Notes: generated by a model not told the origin, from the letters alone. A DNA stretch of 64,000 nt from Prevotellaceae bacterium UBA6974 (GCA_002450165.1 DJYQ01000034.1:12066-76065); one strand, 5' to 3'. Shown: positions 8,951 to 19,056, counted from the first letter of the stretch. Numbers and translations are program-made.

Positions 8951-9784
8951 ATGAATATAAAATCAAAACTAATGAAAGCTGTAGCTATCATTGTTCAAGG
9001 AAAACCTCAACAAATAAAAGCAAATATATCATATCTTCAGCCCAACAACCAACTTGCTGGCAAGAAGGTAATCATCACGGGTGGTGGCCGTGGGCTGGGT
9101 TTTGCAATGGCAAAGAAGTTCGTTTCAGAAGGAGCAGATGTCCTTATTGCTGGACGAAATGAAAAAACACTAAAGGCAAGTTCAGATGAAATCGGATGCA
9201 AATACCTAACCATTAATGTGTCTGACCCTACAGAATTTAGCACATTCATAGCAAAAGCTGCAACACTTATGGGTGGTGGCATAAATGTTTTGGTTAATAA
9301 TGCGGGCATTTCTTTACATGAGGCTAATTTCTTTGATGTCACGCCTGATACCTTTGATAGGCAAATAAATACCAATCTTAGGGGTGCATTCTTCCTAACT
9401 CAGGAATTCATACGCCATCTAAAGTCGACTAATACAAGTGGGAATATCCTCTTTGTTTCTTCTGAAACTGGTGATACGATGGATTATCGACCGTATGGTT
9501 TCACCAAGGTTGCAGTCAATAGTATGGTGCAAGGTCTTGCTTATTTATTCAAGAAAGATGGTATCCGAGTGAATGCCGTTGCACCAGGAGTCACAGCGTC
9601 CGATATGACGGGTTTTAAAGCCGATGGAGACCTCTTTGCAGGCGAGTATGGTACAGGTCGTATCTATCTCCCCGAAGAAGTGGCAGAAACAGCTTGTTTC
9701 TTGGTTTCAGATGCTTCTGGCTGTGTATCGGGTCAAATCATTACATGTAACAATGCCCAGACGGTAAATGCCCGTTGGAAATAA
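8951..9784 (+). CDS. Short-chain dehydrogenase/reductase of the polysaccharide locus
   Basis: 277 residues, classical SDR. The nucleotide-binding motif TGGGRGLG is at 43-50, NNAG follows in the middle, and the catalytic YxxxK is Y182-K186. About 36 residues precede the Rossmann fold. It begins 5 nt after the flippase gene and ends 13 nt before a TPP enzyme, so the two are probably co-expressed and may act in sequence. The substrate cannot be told from sequence; oxidation or reduction of a sugar or small acid precursor for the glycan is the likely role. Confidence 0.75.
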   Translation: MNIKSKLMKAVAIIVQGKPQQIKANISYLQPNNQLAGKKVIITGGGRGLGFAMAKKFVSEGADVLIAGRNEKTLKASSDEIGCKYLTINVSDPTEFSTFIAKAATLMGGGINVLVNNAGISLHEANFFDVTPDTFDRQINTNLRGAFFLTQEFIRHLKSTNTSGNILFVSSETGDTMDYRPYGFTKVAVNSMVQGLAYLFKKDGIRVNAVAPGVTASDMTGFKADGDLFAGEYGTGRIYLPEEVAETACFLVSDASGCVSGQIITCNNAQTVNARWK

Positions 9785-9797
9785 ATAGGTACAAGAA

Positions 9798-11552
9798 ATG
9801 GATAAGAAATATTACACAAATGAACGCAATGTGCAGATAATGATTTTTCTGCTTAAAGCTCATGGTATCAAACGAGTCATAGCATCACCGGGTACTACCA
9901 ATATGACATTTATTGGTAGTATTCAACAGGATCCATGGTTCGAGATATATTCATCTGTAGATGAGCGTAGTGCTGCTTATCTTGCATGTGGTATGGCAGC
10001 TGAAACAGGTGAACCTGTTGTGCTTAGCTGTACAGGGGCAACCGCATCACGTAACTATATGCCAGGCTTGACCGAAGCATATTATAGAAAACTACCTGTT
10101 CTAGCCTTAACCTCCCATAGAGGAGATTTCCGACTTGGCCACTTACTCGACCAGCAGATTGACCGTCGTCAAAGTCCTACAGACATAACTGTTGAAAAAT
10201 GTGTTCTCCCGTTGGTGAAAGATGCTGATGATGAGTTTTATTGTACTATTGAAGCAAATAAAGCTATTTTGGCGCTTACTCAGAGGGGCGGGGGGCCGGT
10301 TCATGTGAATATGTTTACTAGGTATTCTTCTGACTTCTCTGTGAAAGAATTGCCATCAGCTCGTGTTATCCGCAGATATCACGTGTCTGATAAGTTACCG
10401 GAAATGGCTTCTAACAAGAAAATCGCGATCTTTGTAGGTGCACATAAGCATTTTACTGATGCAGAGAAAGCTGCAATAGAAGCATTCTGTCAAACCAATA
10501 ATGCAGTGGTTTTCTGTGACCATACCTCTGGATATCATGGACGATATGCTGTACACAATGCCTTGATATGTGGTCAGAGATTGTCTGATTCCCCCATTCG
10601 AACAATGGATATACTCATCCATATCGGTGAAGTGTCAGGCGATGCTTACGGAAAGGTCATGAAGATGCAAGAGGTATGGAGAGTTAGTGAAGATGGTGCA
10701 GTTCGTGATTCTTGGGGTAGATTGACCAATGTATTTGAAATGTCTGAAGAGATTTTCTTCAAAACTTATACTAAAGAACATAAATGTGACGAAACGTATC
10801 TTGAGAAATGTAAGGCAGAATATCAACGGCTATTGAGTACTCTTCCGGAATTACCATTCAGCAACATATGGATGGCATCACAAATGTACAATAAACTGCC
10901 AAATAACTCCGAGATTCATTTTGGCATTTATAATTCACTTCGAGCGTGGAATTTCTTTGAATTGGGTGATACTATCAGAACTAATTGTAACGTTGGAGGC
11001 TTTGGGATTGACGGAGGAATCTCGACAATGATAGGAGCCTCAATGTGCCATCCCGATAAACTATATTTCGGTGTTTTTGGTGATTTAGCCTTCTTCTATG
11101 ACATGAACGTTCTAGGCAATCGCCACGTGGGTAACAATGTCCGCATCTTGCTTATCAATAATGGAAAGGGAAATGAATTCAGGCTTTATAGCCACCCTTG
11201 TTCTATCTTCGGAGAGGATGCGGATCCGTATATGGCGGCTGCAGGTCACTATGGTAACAAATCTGTTGACCTTGTGAGACACTATGCAGAGGACCTCGGA
11301 TACAAGTATCTGACAGCTTTTAATAAAGAAGATTTTTTAACGGTTTTACCCTTGTTCCTTGACACTAACGATTGCAGTAAGCCATATTTGTTGGAAGTGT
11401 TTACAGAAACGGAAGACGAAAGCAATGCACTTGAAGCAATCCTTAATTATGATGTTGATGCTACTACGGGATTAAAACGTAAAATAGCAAACAGTGTAAA
11501 GGGAACACCGGTCGAAGGGGTTATTAATAAAATGCGTGAGATTCTCAAATGA
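9798..11552 (+). CDS. Thiamine pyrophosphate-dependent enzyme (MenD/acetolactate synthase-like)
   Basis: 584 residues, the usual length for three-domain TPP enzymes. The N-terminal Pyr domain has ASPGTTN near 29-35 and a likely catalytic Glu56 in VDERSA. The C-terminal PP domain carries the TPP/Mg motif GD (428-429) ... NN (454-455). Such enzymes decarboxylate a 2-oxo acid and transfer or release the aldehyde unit. Menaquinone synthesis (MenD) is unlikely because the gene lies among glycan genes and no other men gene is near. It overlaps the next gene by 4 nt. A role in making an unusual glycan building block is inference. Confidence 0.7.
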   Translation: MDKKYYTNERNVQIMIFLLKAHGIKRVIASPGTTNMTFIGSIQQDPWFEIYSSVDERSAAYLACGMAAETGEPVVLSCTGATASRNYMPGLTEAYYRKLPVLALTSHRGDFRLGHLLDQQIDRRQSPTDITVEKCVLPLVKDADDEFYCTIEANKAILALTQRGGGPVHVNMFTRYSSDFSVKELPSARVIRRYHVSDKLPEMASNKKIAIFVGAHKHFTDAEKAAIEAFCQTNNAVVFCDHTSGYHGRYAVHNALICGQRLSDSPIRTMDILIHIGEVSGDAYGKVMKMQEVWRVSEDGAVRDSWGRLTNVFEMSEEIFFKTYTKEHKCDETYLEKCKAEYQRLLSTLPELPFSNIWMASQMYNKLPNNSEIHFGIYNSLRAWNFFELGDTIRTNCNVGGFGIDGGISTMIGASMCHPDKLYFGVFGDLAFFYDMNVLGNRHVGNNVRILLINNGKGNEFRLYSHPCSIFGEDADPYMAAAGHYGNKSVDLVRHYAEDLGYKYLTAFNKEDFLTVLPLFLDTNDCSKPYLLEVFTETEDESNALEAILNYDVDATTGLKRKIANSVKGTPVEGVINKMREILK

Positions 11553-12703
11553 AAATAGGCGTGATGACATTTTGGCATGGTAATTCCAACTATGGCCAAA
11601 TCATGCAATGTTGGGCGATGCAGCAATTTCTGAAGCGTCAAGGCCACGAGCCTTATGTTATCAGATTTGTGCCGTCAAACTATACTTCACCGTTGAAGCG
11701 ATTCTTTAAGAAGATACTTTTTGTGGAGCAAATCCGTAATGCTAGGGAATTCTTTTTGAATCATCATACATATCATGTAAAGAAGAGAAATAGAATTTAC
11801 GATCATAAACGACAATTTGATGAGTTTCGAAGGAATCATCTTGACTTCAGCGAAAATATCTATTACGATATACATCAGATTCAAAATAATCCACCTGTGG
11901 CAGATGCCTACATTGTAGGAAGTGATCAGGTTTGGGCTCAGATGCTTGACAGTATTAATAGCCGTGCTTTTTATTTGGACTTTGGAAGGCCTGAGACTAA
12001 ACGTATCGCTTATGCTCCCAGTTTTGTTGTAAAGGAGTATCCTGTAGCATATCGTAAGGAACTTAAAACACTGCTCCAACGATTTGATGCAGTTTCATGT
12101 CGTGAGTATTCTGGAGTTGATATTTGTAAGTCCATAGGTATTAAGGCTGCCAAAGTACTAGATCCGACATTCCTTGTAGAGCGAGACGATTATTTGTCCC
12201 TGATAGGAGAACCTATTGAAAAGAAAAAGCAGATATTCATATATAGTCTCAATATATCATCCCCTGAGCAGATTCGGTGGAATGAACTTAGGCAATATGC
12301 CAAAGATACTGGGCAAAAAGTGATTGTCACTCCATCTCAAGGCTACTTTGCTGCTGAAGAACTCTTTGGTGACGACGTGCAATATCTTTATGCTTCTCCT
12401 CAACAATGGCTTAAAACTATTGCCGAATCAGAATTGGTGGTTACACCATCGTTCCATGGTGTTGTTTTGTCAATCATTTTGGGGACGCCTTTTGTTTATG
12501 TGCCGCTTAAAGGTACTTATGAAACTGGAAATTCTCGTGTTATTGATTTACTGGAAGATTTAAATCTTATAAGTCGAGTTATTAATGACGTGAATGATTA
12601 CAACTCTATCATTCAGCATGTAATTGTTTGGAATAGAGTATTGGATTCCTTGAAAAAAACACGATTAGAATCAATATTGTTTCTTCAAGATGCACTTATA
12701 TAA
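11549..12703 (+). CDS. Polysaccharide pyruvyl transferase family protein
   Basis: 384 residues. The N-terminus MKIGVMTFWHGNSNYGQIMQ is the standard opening of this family (WcaK/CsaB-like), with an internal VGSDQVWAQ and a C-terminal TPSFHGVVLS motif that are also characteristic. Members transfer pyruvate from phosphoenolpyruvate to a sugar as a ketal, though several Bacteroidales members in glycan loci may have other substrates. It is coupled to the genes on both sides (4-nt and 1-nt overlaps). Confidence 0.8.
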   Translation: MKIGVMTFWHGNSNYGQIMQCWAMQQFLKRQGHEPYVIRFVPSNYTSPLKRFFKKILFVEQIRNAREFFLNHHTYHVKKRNRIYDHKRQFDEFRRNHLDFSENIYYDIHQIQNNPPVADAYIVGSDQVWAQMLDSINSRAFYLDFGRPETKRIAYAPSFVVKEYPVAYRKELKTLLQRFDAVSCREYSGVDICKSIGIKAAKVLDPTFLVERDDYLSLIGEPIEKKKQIFIYSLNISSPEQIRWNELRQYAKDTGQKVIVTPSQGYFAAEELFGDDVQYLYASPQQWLKTIAESELVVTPSFHGVVLSIILGTPFVYVPLKGTYETGNSRVIDLLEDLNLISRVINDVNDYNSIIQHVIVWNRVLDSLKKTRLESILFLQDALI

Positions 12704-13935
12704 TGAAAGTCCTACAAGTAAATATTACAGGAAAATCAGGAAGCACAGGTAAAATCACGACTGATATTCGTAATTACCTCCTTGGTCAAGGAATTGAAGC
12801 CCTTGTAGCTTATAGTGTGGATAATATTTATTGCAAGGGTTATTACAAGTTGGCTAAGAGATGGGAACTGACTATTTCAAGAATTATGGTCAGGTACGGA
12901 CGAGCACCATATAAAGGTAATCCTTTTGCTTTTGGACGATTGGTGAGAGTGATAGAGACAACGCACCCAGATATAGTTCATCTCCATTGTATTAACTGTA
13001 ATTGTTTAAACATTTATAAGTTGTTAGATTATCTTGCCAATAAGCAAATTCCAACCGTAGTTACACATCATGCTGAATTCTTTTATACTGGAGCGTGCCC
13101 ACATGCGTATAATTGTACAAAATTTATTGATAAACAATGTGTTGGTTGTAGTCATACACAATACGCAACCTATAATAGATATTTGGCAGATACACATAAA
13201 TGTTGGGTACGTATGTATAAAGCATTTAATCAATTTGCTGAGGATAAACTCTATTTCGTAGCTGTTTCTCCATGGGTTGAGATGCGCTCAAAAATGTCTC
13301 CTATTGTTAGTCGCTACCGTTGTGCCACTGTCTATAATGGATTAGATACGTCATGTTTCTATTATAGATCTATTCAAGAAAATTTACATAAACGAATCCA
13401 TAGTGAAAAGGGAAATGTAGTACTGCATGTTTCTCCCTATTTCAATCCCGTGGATAAGTACGACATAAAAGGTGGCTATTATGTTGTAGAGATTGCAAAG
13501 CGAATGCCACATTGTAGATTCCTGGTTGTTGCTACAGATTATGATAATATTGATAAAATTCCCGAAAATATTCAATTTTGGGGACGCGTATCATCACAGG
13601 AAGAGTTAGCGTGTTTGTATAGTTTTGCCAAAGTGACACTTCTGACATCCAGAAGAGAAACATTCTCAATGGTAACTGCAGAAAGCCTGTGCTGTGGTAC
13701 TCCAGTTGTTGGATTTGAGGCAGGAGGTCCAGAATCAATCGCGATTAAAGAGTATAGCAGTTTCGTTGAATACGGTAATTTAGATGCTTTACACCACGTT
13801 CTTAGTGATTTTTTGTCATCCAGTTTTGATAAACAACAAATATCACATGATAGTAAGGTTGTTTATTCTAAAGAAGCAATGGGTAATGGTTATTTGAAAA
13901 TTTATCAGACTTTATTAAAACATCAAGATAAATGA
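12703..13935 (+). CDS. Glycosyltransferase, GT4 (GT-B fold)
   Basis: 410 residues, start overlapping the previous stop by one base (TAATG). The N-terminal domain begins MKVLQVNITGKSGSTGKI with HLHCINCN in the acceptor domain. The C-terminal domain has LHVSPYFNP, WGRVSSQEELACLY and the EX7E region ESLCCGTPVVGFEAGGPES, which binds the nucleotide sugar. A cysteine-rich stretch (GACPHAYNC ... KQCVGCSH) around 135-155 is a known feature of one Bacteroidales GT4 subgroup. Donor and linkage cannot be assigned. Confidence 0.85.
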   Translation: MKVLQVNITGKSGSTGKITTDIRNYLLGQGIEALVAYSVDNIYCKGYYKLAKRWELTISRIMVRYGRAPYKGNPFAFGRLVRVIETTHPDIVHLHCINCNCLNIYKLLDYLANKQIPTVVTHHAEFFYTGACPHAYNCTKFIDKQCVGCSHTQYATYNRYLADTHKCWVRMYKAFNQFAEDKLYFVAVSPWVEMRSKMSPIVSRYRCATVYNGLDTSCFYYRSIQENLHKRIHSEKGNVVLHVSPYFNPVDKYDIKGGYYVVEIAKRMPHCRFLVVATDYDNIDKIPENIQFWGRVSSQEELACLYSFAKVTLLTSRRETFSMVTAESLCCGTPVVGFEAGGPESIAIKEYSSFVEYGNLDALHHVLSDFLSSSFDKQQISHDSKVVYSKEAMGNGYLKIYQTLLKHQDK

Positions 13936-15170
13936 CTTACGAAAAGAAAAAGGATTACTTTATTTTCTTTTGCAGTCTGACTAGTTCTTTTTCGCTGAGA
14001 GTGTTGGGCACATTCTATATTATTGAAATTATTGCTTTCCTCTCGTACTTTGTTATTCCGTGGAAAAAATATACGGAGAATCCAAGGATGCGAAAAGTTA
14101 TATTTATGGCTTTTTTATGGCTGCTTGGAGCAATAGTAGCAGACGTGTGGAATCATACTCCGACAATAGATTTATTAAAAGGTTGGTTTAATATCATCTT
14201 CTTTATAGGCCTTATGCCATTTGTATATTGGGCTTTAAAGGATAAACCAAGTCGTTGGATATGGTATGTCGTTGGGAATGGTATCTCCTCACTTTTGAGT
14301 TTTTACTTGGTTAGAGGTGACATGTTCGAGGGGAGGGCGTATGAAATATGGCAGCTTTATGCCTGGGGGCCTTTTGTTGTTGGAATAGCCGCCTTGTTAT
14401 ACTACAGAGGGAAGCATAAACTAGCAATGATTACATATTTGGTCTGGGCTGTATATGCATTGTATGGAGGTAGCCGGAATATATTCTTGAATATATCCAT
14501 GGCAGTCTGCATTATGTATATGGTGGAAAGATTCAAATCTGCCAAGCTGGATTCACAGATTTATCGTTTTAAATCAAGTATTGTCCGAGTTTTTCTCGCG
14601 CTGTTTATTGGAGCTCTCATCATTGATAATGTTTATGAGAACATGGCATCCGGCGGATTGTTGGGAGATTATGCATACGATAAGTACATGACCCAAAAGT
14701 CTGAGTCAGGTGGCATTTTAAAAGGAGGACGCTCAGAAACTTTCTTAGGTTTAGAATGTATAAAAGAAAACCCGATTATTGGATATGGTAGCTTTGCTGT
14801 CTATTCACCAAAATTAATTTCATCAGAATCGTTACGCAGTGCACTTGTGCAGTATTATGATGGGGTGGATGTTGAATACTTGCCATCACATTCTCATGTG
14901 GTCGGATATTGGATATATCATGGAATTCTTGGAGGCATTTTCTGGATATATATTCTTTTGTTGATGTGGAGACTGTTCAGAACAGGAGCATTTATGTATG
15001 AGCCAAAATTGATAGGCCATTGTGTCTATTATTCTGCAACCATCCTGTGGGCAATTTTATTCTCACCGTTTGGCCAACGTGCGCCCATGGCCTTCTATAT
15101 TGTTTATCTGATAGTTATTGAAGGGTATTTCCTAAATGATAGATATAGAATTTTTCATGGTAGTAAATAA
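13932..15170 (+). CDS. wzy: O-antigen polymerase / ligase-like membrane protein (Wzy candidate)
   Basis: 412 residues with about ten hydrophobic segments. The late soluble loop contains LKGGRSETFLG followed by KENPIIGYGSF, the pattern of O-antigen polymerases and ligases. It overlaps the preceding glycosyltransferase by 4 nt. It is the only such protein in the locus, so it most likely joins the repeat units in the periplasm after flipping. Polymerase versus ligase cannot be settled from sequence, but gene position favours Wzy. Confidence 0.75.
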   Translation: MTYEKKKDYFIFFCSLTSSFSLRVLGTFYIIEIIAFLSYFVIPWKKYTENPRMRKVIFMAFLWLLGAIVADVWNHTPTIDLLKGWFNIIFFIGLMPFVYWALKDKPSRWIWYVVGNGISSLLSFYLVRGDMFEGRAYEIWQLYAWGPFVVGIAALLYYRGKHKLAMITYLVWAVYALYGGSRNIFLNISMAVCIMYMVERFKSAKLDSQIYRFKSSIVRVFLALFIGALIIDNVYENMASGGLLGDYAYDKYMTQKSESGGILKGGRSETFLGLECIKENPIIGYGSFAVYSPKLISSESLRSALVQYYDGVDVEYLPSHSHVVGYWIYHGILGGIFWIYILLLMWRLFRTGAFMYEPKLIGHCVYYSATILWAILFSPFGQRAPMAFYIVYLIVIEGYFLNDRYRIFHGSK

Positions 15171-15194
15171 TAGTGACATACAAAATATATAAAC

Positions 15195-16070
15195 ATGAAC
15201 AATATGGAAAGGAAGTCAATCCCCTTCTTGTCTATTGTTATAGCCAATTATAATTATGGGAAAATGTTGCCTGCAACAATAGAATCTGTTCTGAGTCAGG
15301 ATTGCAACGACTATGAATTGATAATAGTGGATGGTGGTAGCAAGGACAATAGTGTAGAGGTAATCAAAAATTATGAGAAACACCTTTCCTGGTGGGTATC
15401 TGAACCAGACAAAGGACAGAGTAATGCCTTTAACAAGGGTTTTTCGCATGCAAAAGGCGAATTTATTACTTGGCTGAATGCTGATGACATTCTGCTTCCT
15501 GGAACTATTGCTGCGGTAAAAGATGCATTACGTTCAAAACCTACCGCAGACTATGCGACTGGTAACTTTTTACGATTTTTAAATTCAGATCATACGATAT
15601 CTGAAGCCAAGTGGGGACCTCATTCCCTTCCGTATTGGCTACAAGGGAGAGGTCGTTATATTGTGGCATTCGGTCCTACAACATTTTGGCGCAGGTCTGT
15701 ATATGAGAAACTTGGGCCAATTGATGAAACGCTTCACTACACCATGGACACTGAGTATTGGGCTCGAATGATGATGGCTGGACATAAACAGGTTCGCGTC
15801 AATCATTATTGCTGGGGTTTTAGAATGCATGAAGAGAGCAAAACAGCAGAATTTGGGGATCACGAAAGAAGCCAAAAGATAAAAGAAACTATGGACAAAG
15901 AACACGAGTACATAAGAAAAAAGAATAACTACCATCCTACTAAGTTTTGGAGATATGCTGGGCTCTGTTGGCGTTTTGTAGATGGGTCCCTTTTTCACTC
16001 TTTGTTTAATAGCTATTATTATGTAGGTAAGAAGATTGAATCGCAGTTTGGTATTCTTTATAAAATTTAA
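15195..16070 (+). CDS. Glycosyltransferase family 2 (GT-A fold)
   Basis: 291 residues. It opens with FLSIVIANYNYGKMLPATIE, then LIIVDGGSKDNS and the metal-binding acidic motif NADD (D97-D98) in FITWLNADDILL. A later segment TMDTEYWARM supplies the likely catalytic base region. The protein is soluble and inverting by family. A second ATG lies 9 nt downstream (15204) and could be the start. It adds one sugar to the repeat unit; which one is not visible. Confidence 0.85.
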   Translation: MNNMERKSIPFLSIVIANYNYGKMLPATIESVLSQDCNDYELIIVDGGSKDNSVEVIKNYEKHLSWWVSEPDKGQSNAFNKGFSHAKGEFITWLNADDILLPGTIAAVKDALRSKPTADYATGNFLRFLNSDHTISEAKWGPHSLPYWLQGRGRYIVAFGPTTFWRRSVYEKLGPIDETLHYTMDTEYWARMMMAGHKQVRVNHYCWGFRMHEESKTAEFGDHERSQKIKETMDKEHEYIRKKNNYHPTKFWRYAGLCWRFVDGSLFHSLFNSYYYVGKKIESQFGILYKI

Positions 16071-16074
16071 TGAT

Positions 16075-17157
16075 ATGAAATTACTTTTTTTTTCTGTTAA
16101 TAGATCTCCTTTTATGGTAGAATTAGTTGACAATATGTACAACTATCTACCATCAGGGAGTGAGGTAAAAATGATTCTACAGTACCCGATGGAAGCAGAA
16201 CGCTCTCATTGGGGCAAAAAGAATTGTAATAATCCTATAGACATTTTCTTCAATAGTGCTCCAATAGAATTATTTCTTTCTAAGGAAAAACCTGATACTA
16301 TTATTTATAGTAGTTTCCGTACCCCTAATTTCATGAGAGCGAAAAAGTGGGCAAAAAAGAATGGAGTCAAGTTCTTTGTTTATAGTGGAGAGAAATTATT
16401 GGAATATGGACATGGTTCATTGTATATGTGGTTGAAGTATAAGTTCTTTCAGTATAGGATGAGGGGCATTGATGGACAGATAGCTATTAGTAACCGAGCA
16501 ATGGGATTGTATCAAAAGTATTGTACGGCTCCTACAATCGTAGTCCCCTATACATTTGATATGACGAGGCTGCTTTCTTTCACGCCACTAGAATATGATG
16601 GTAAGAGTCTGACATTCCTGATATCGGGGAGATTGGAACCGTTTAGGGATCCCATTTATTCTATTCGTCTCTTTGCTGATTTGAAGAAACTTCGTCCCAA
16701 TATAGATATGAAGTTGATTATCTCAGGTAAGGGTAGTTTATATGATGATATTCTTAAATTATTGGATGAATTGAATATAGCAGATTGCACGACGTGGATG
16801 AATGATTTCAAAGAATGGTCTGAAATACATGAAATCTATAAAAAGGCTCATGTACTGCTTTGTCTTCAAGCATATGGTGGTTGGGGGCTTGTGATACCGG
16901 AAGCCATGGCTGCGGGCATGCTAGTCGCAGGTTCTTCAGGCGTAGATTCTGCTGATAATTTAATTATTGATGGATATAACGGTTTGTACTGCAACACGAT
17001 GGCAAGGGATGTTATTATTAAATCTATGTTGGATGTATTTGATAATCCTTCAGAGTTCAATAGCATCAGAAGAAGAGCAAAGGAGTGTGCAAAGTATGGA
17101 GATGTGTTTCATTATGCTAAACAATTAGTTTCATTTATTCAAAATAATAAGCAATAA
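16075..17157 (+). CDS. Glycosyltransferase, GT4-like
   Basis: 361 residues from ATG 16075 (MKLLFFSVNRSPFMVELVDN), which lies 4 nt after the previous stop. An earlier frame start at 16036 would overlap the upstream gene by 35 nt and is less likely. The C-terminal GT-B domain has LTFLISGRLEPFRDP and the donor-binding stretch PEAMAAGMLVAGSSGVDSAD. It ends 4 nt before rfbF. Confidence 0.8.
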   Translation: MKLLFFSVNRSPFMVELVDNMYNYLPSGSEVKMILQYPMEAERSHWGKKNCNNPIDIFFNSAPIELFLSKEKPDTIIYSSFRTPNFMRAKKWAKKNGVKFFVYSGEKLLEYGHGSLYMWLKYKFFQYRMRGIDGQIAISNRAMGLYQKYCTAPTIVVPYTFDMTRLLSFTPLEYDGKSLTFLISGRLEPFRDPIYSIRLFADLKKLRPNIDMKLIISGKGSLYDDILKLLDELNIADCTTWMNDFKEWSEIHEIYKKAHVLLCLQAYGGWGLVIPEAMAAGMLVAGSSGVDSADNLIIDGYNGLYCNTMARDVIIKSMLDVFDNPSEFNSIRRRAKECAKYGDVFHYAKQLVSFIQNNKQ

Positions 17158-17161
17158 GACT

Positions 17162-17971
17162 ATGAAAGTCGTTCTTTTAGCAGGCGGTTTTGGCTCACGC
17201 ATCAGTGAAGAGTCGGTCTTTAAACCCAAACCAATGATTGAAATAGGTGGAATGCCTATCCTTTGGCACATTATGAAAGAATATGCCCATTATGGACACA
17301 ATGAGTTCATCATCTGTGCTGGCTACAAACAGGAATACATTAAGGAGTGGTTCGCTAACTACTTCCTTCACAACAGCGACGTGTCGTTTGACTTCCGTAA
17401 TGGAAAGAATGAAATGACCGTTCACCAAAGCAAGTTGGAACCCTGGAAGGTAACAGTTGTTGATACAGGCTACAACACCATGACGGGAGGTCGTATCAAG
17501 CGCGTCCAGGAATATGTGGGCAATGAGACCTTCATGATGACCTACGGTGATGGCGTGTGCGATGTGGATATCAACAAACTCGTAGAGTTCCATAAGAGCA
17601 ACGGCAAGAAAGCCACCCTCACTGCCGTTAAGATGAAGCAGGACAAAGGCGTTCTTGATATCACCAAGGATATGAATGTACGTGCTTTCCGTGAGAAGAA
17701 TTCATTGGATGGAGCACCCATCAATGCCGGTTATATGGTATTGGAACCCTCAGTGTTTGATTACATAGATGGCGACTCTCAGCCCTTCGAGCGTGAGCCT
17801 CTGGAGCGTTTGGCTAAAGAAGGTGAGTTGATGTCCTATATCCACGAAGGATTCTGGCAGTGCATGGACAATATCCGTGAAAAGAAACTGCTTGAAGACC
17901 TGCTCGAAAACGGCACAGCTCCGTGGAAGAAGTGGGAGAGAGAAGTTCCTATTGATAAAGTAAACAAGTAA
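17162..17971 (+). CDS. rfbF: Glucose-1-phosphate cytidylyltransferase
   Basis: 269 residues, the family length. The N-terminus VVLLAGGFGSRISEESVFKP is the nucleotidyltransferase signature (GGxGxR ... KP), and FMMTYGDGVCDVDI carries the metal-binding Asp. It makes CDP-glucose from CTP and glucose 1-phosphate, the first step to CDP-6-deoxysugars. It is followed after 8 nt by CDP-glucose 4,6-dehydratase, so the pathway assignment is firm. Codon use is less AT-rich than in the preceding glycosyltransferases. Confidence 0.93.
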   Translation: MKVVLLAGGFGSRISEESVFKPKPMIEIGGMPILWHIMKEYAHYGHNEFIICAGYKQEYIKEWFANYFLHNSDVSFDFRNGKNEMTVHQSKLEPWKVTVVDTGYNTMTGGRIKRVQEYVGNETFMMTYGDGVCDVDINKLVEFHKSNGKKATLTAVKMKQDKGVLDITKDMNVRAFREKNSLDGAPINAGYMVLEPSVFDYIDGDSQPFEREPLERLAKEGELMSYIHEGFWQCMDNIREKKLLEDLLENGTAPWKKWEREVPIDKVNK

Positions 17972-17979
17972 TATACGAT

Positions 17980-19056
17980 ATGGCAACATTACTGGAAGAT
18001 TTCTATCGTGGCAAACGTGTGTTCGTAACAGGACACACTGGCTTTAAGGGTAGCTGGATGTGTAAGATGCAGGCCAATGCCGGTGCCATTGTTACCGGTT
18101 ACTCGCTTGCGCCAAATACAAATCCGTCATTGTTTGAAATTGCAGAGTTGGAGAAAGACATCCATTCTGTGATTGGTGACATCCGTGATTATGCGGCACT
18201 GAAAAAGGTCTTTGATGAGGCACAACCCGAAATTGTGCTCCATCTGGCAGCACAACCCATTGTACGTGACAGCTATAAAGATCCGGCCTATACCTACGAG
18301 ACCAATGTGATGGGTACGGTCAACATCCTGGAATGTGTCCGTAACAGCAACTGCGTGAAGTCCTTCCTGAATGTTACCACCGACAAAGTGTATCTCAATA
18401 AGGAATGGGAATGGGGCTATCGCGAGAACGAGGAACTGGATGGCTATGATCCTTATTCTAACTCAAAGTCATGCTCAGAGCTGGTGACGCATAGTTACAA
18501 GCGTAGTTTCTTTACGGATAAGGAAGGCAAACCGATTATCCCTATCTCCACAGCTCGTGCGGGCAATGTAATTGGTGGTGGGGATTTCGCCAACGACCGT
18601 ATCATCCCCGATAGTGTACGCGCAGCAAAAGAGGGGAAAGAGATTATAGTACGGAATCCCTATTCCACCCGCCCATACCAACATGTGTTGGAACCGCTGT
18701 ATGCTTATTTAATGATTGCTGCCAAGCAATATGAGGATAGCAAATATGCCGACTACTATAATGTGGGGCCAGATGATGTGGATTGTTTCCAGACCGGAGC
18801 TTTGGTTGACCTCTTTGTGAGCAAATGGGGTGAAGGCTTGAAGTGGGTCAACAAATATGACGGTGGGCCTCACGAAGCCAACTTCTTGAAACTTGACTGT
18901 TCCAAACTGAAAGCCACCTTTGGCTGGAAGCCTCGTTGGAATTTGGACGAAGCCATGGATAAGATTGTTGAATGGAGCAAGTGTTGGCTAGCAGGTGGTG
19001 ATGTGCGTGCCTGTATGGATAAACAGATTGACGAATTTTTAAGCGGTGTGAAATGA
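17980..19056 (+). CDS. rfbG: CDP-glucose 4,6-dehydratase
   Basis: 358 residues, extended SDR. The NAD-binding motif TGHTGFKGSW starts at residue 17, VTTDKVY is in the middle and YxxxK is Y159-K163 (PYSNSKSCSEL). It converts CDP-glucose to CDP-4-keto-6-deoxyglucose. It sits between rfbF and a reductase/epimerase gene, overlapping the latter by 4 nt. No rfbH-type dehydrase (3-deoxygenation) is present nearby, which bears on the final sugar. Confidence 0.92.
   Translation: MATLLEDFYRGKRVFVTGHTGFKGSWMCKMQANAGAIVTGYSLAPNTNPSLFEIAELEKDIHSVIGDIRDYAALKKVFDEAQPEIVLHLAAQPIVRDSYKDPAYTYETNVMGTVNILECVRNSNCVKSFLNVTTDKVYLNKEWEWGYRENEELDGYDPYSNSKSCSELVTHSYKRSFFTDKEGKPIIPISTARAGNVIGGGDFANDRIIPDSVRAAKEGKEIIVRNPYSTRPYQHVLEPLYAYLMIAAKQYEDSKYADYYNVGPDDVDCFQTGALVDLFVSKWGEGLKWVNKYDGGPHEANFLKLDCSKLKATFGWKPRWNLDEAMDKIVEWSKCWLAGGDVRACMDKQIDEFLSGVK

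Noticed and set aside
9798..11552. Phosphonopyruvate decarboxylase of a phosphonate pathway
   Set aside because: No PEP mutase or aminotransferase lies nearby; TPP enzymes of this size occur in several pathways.
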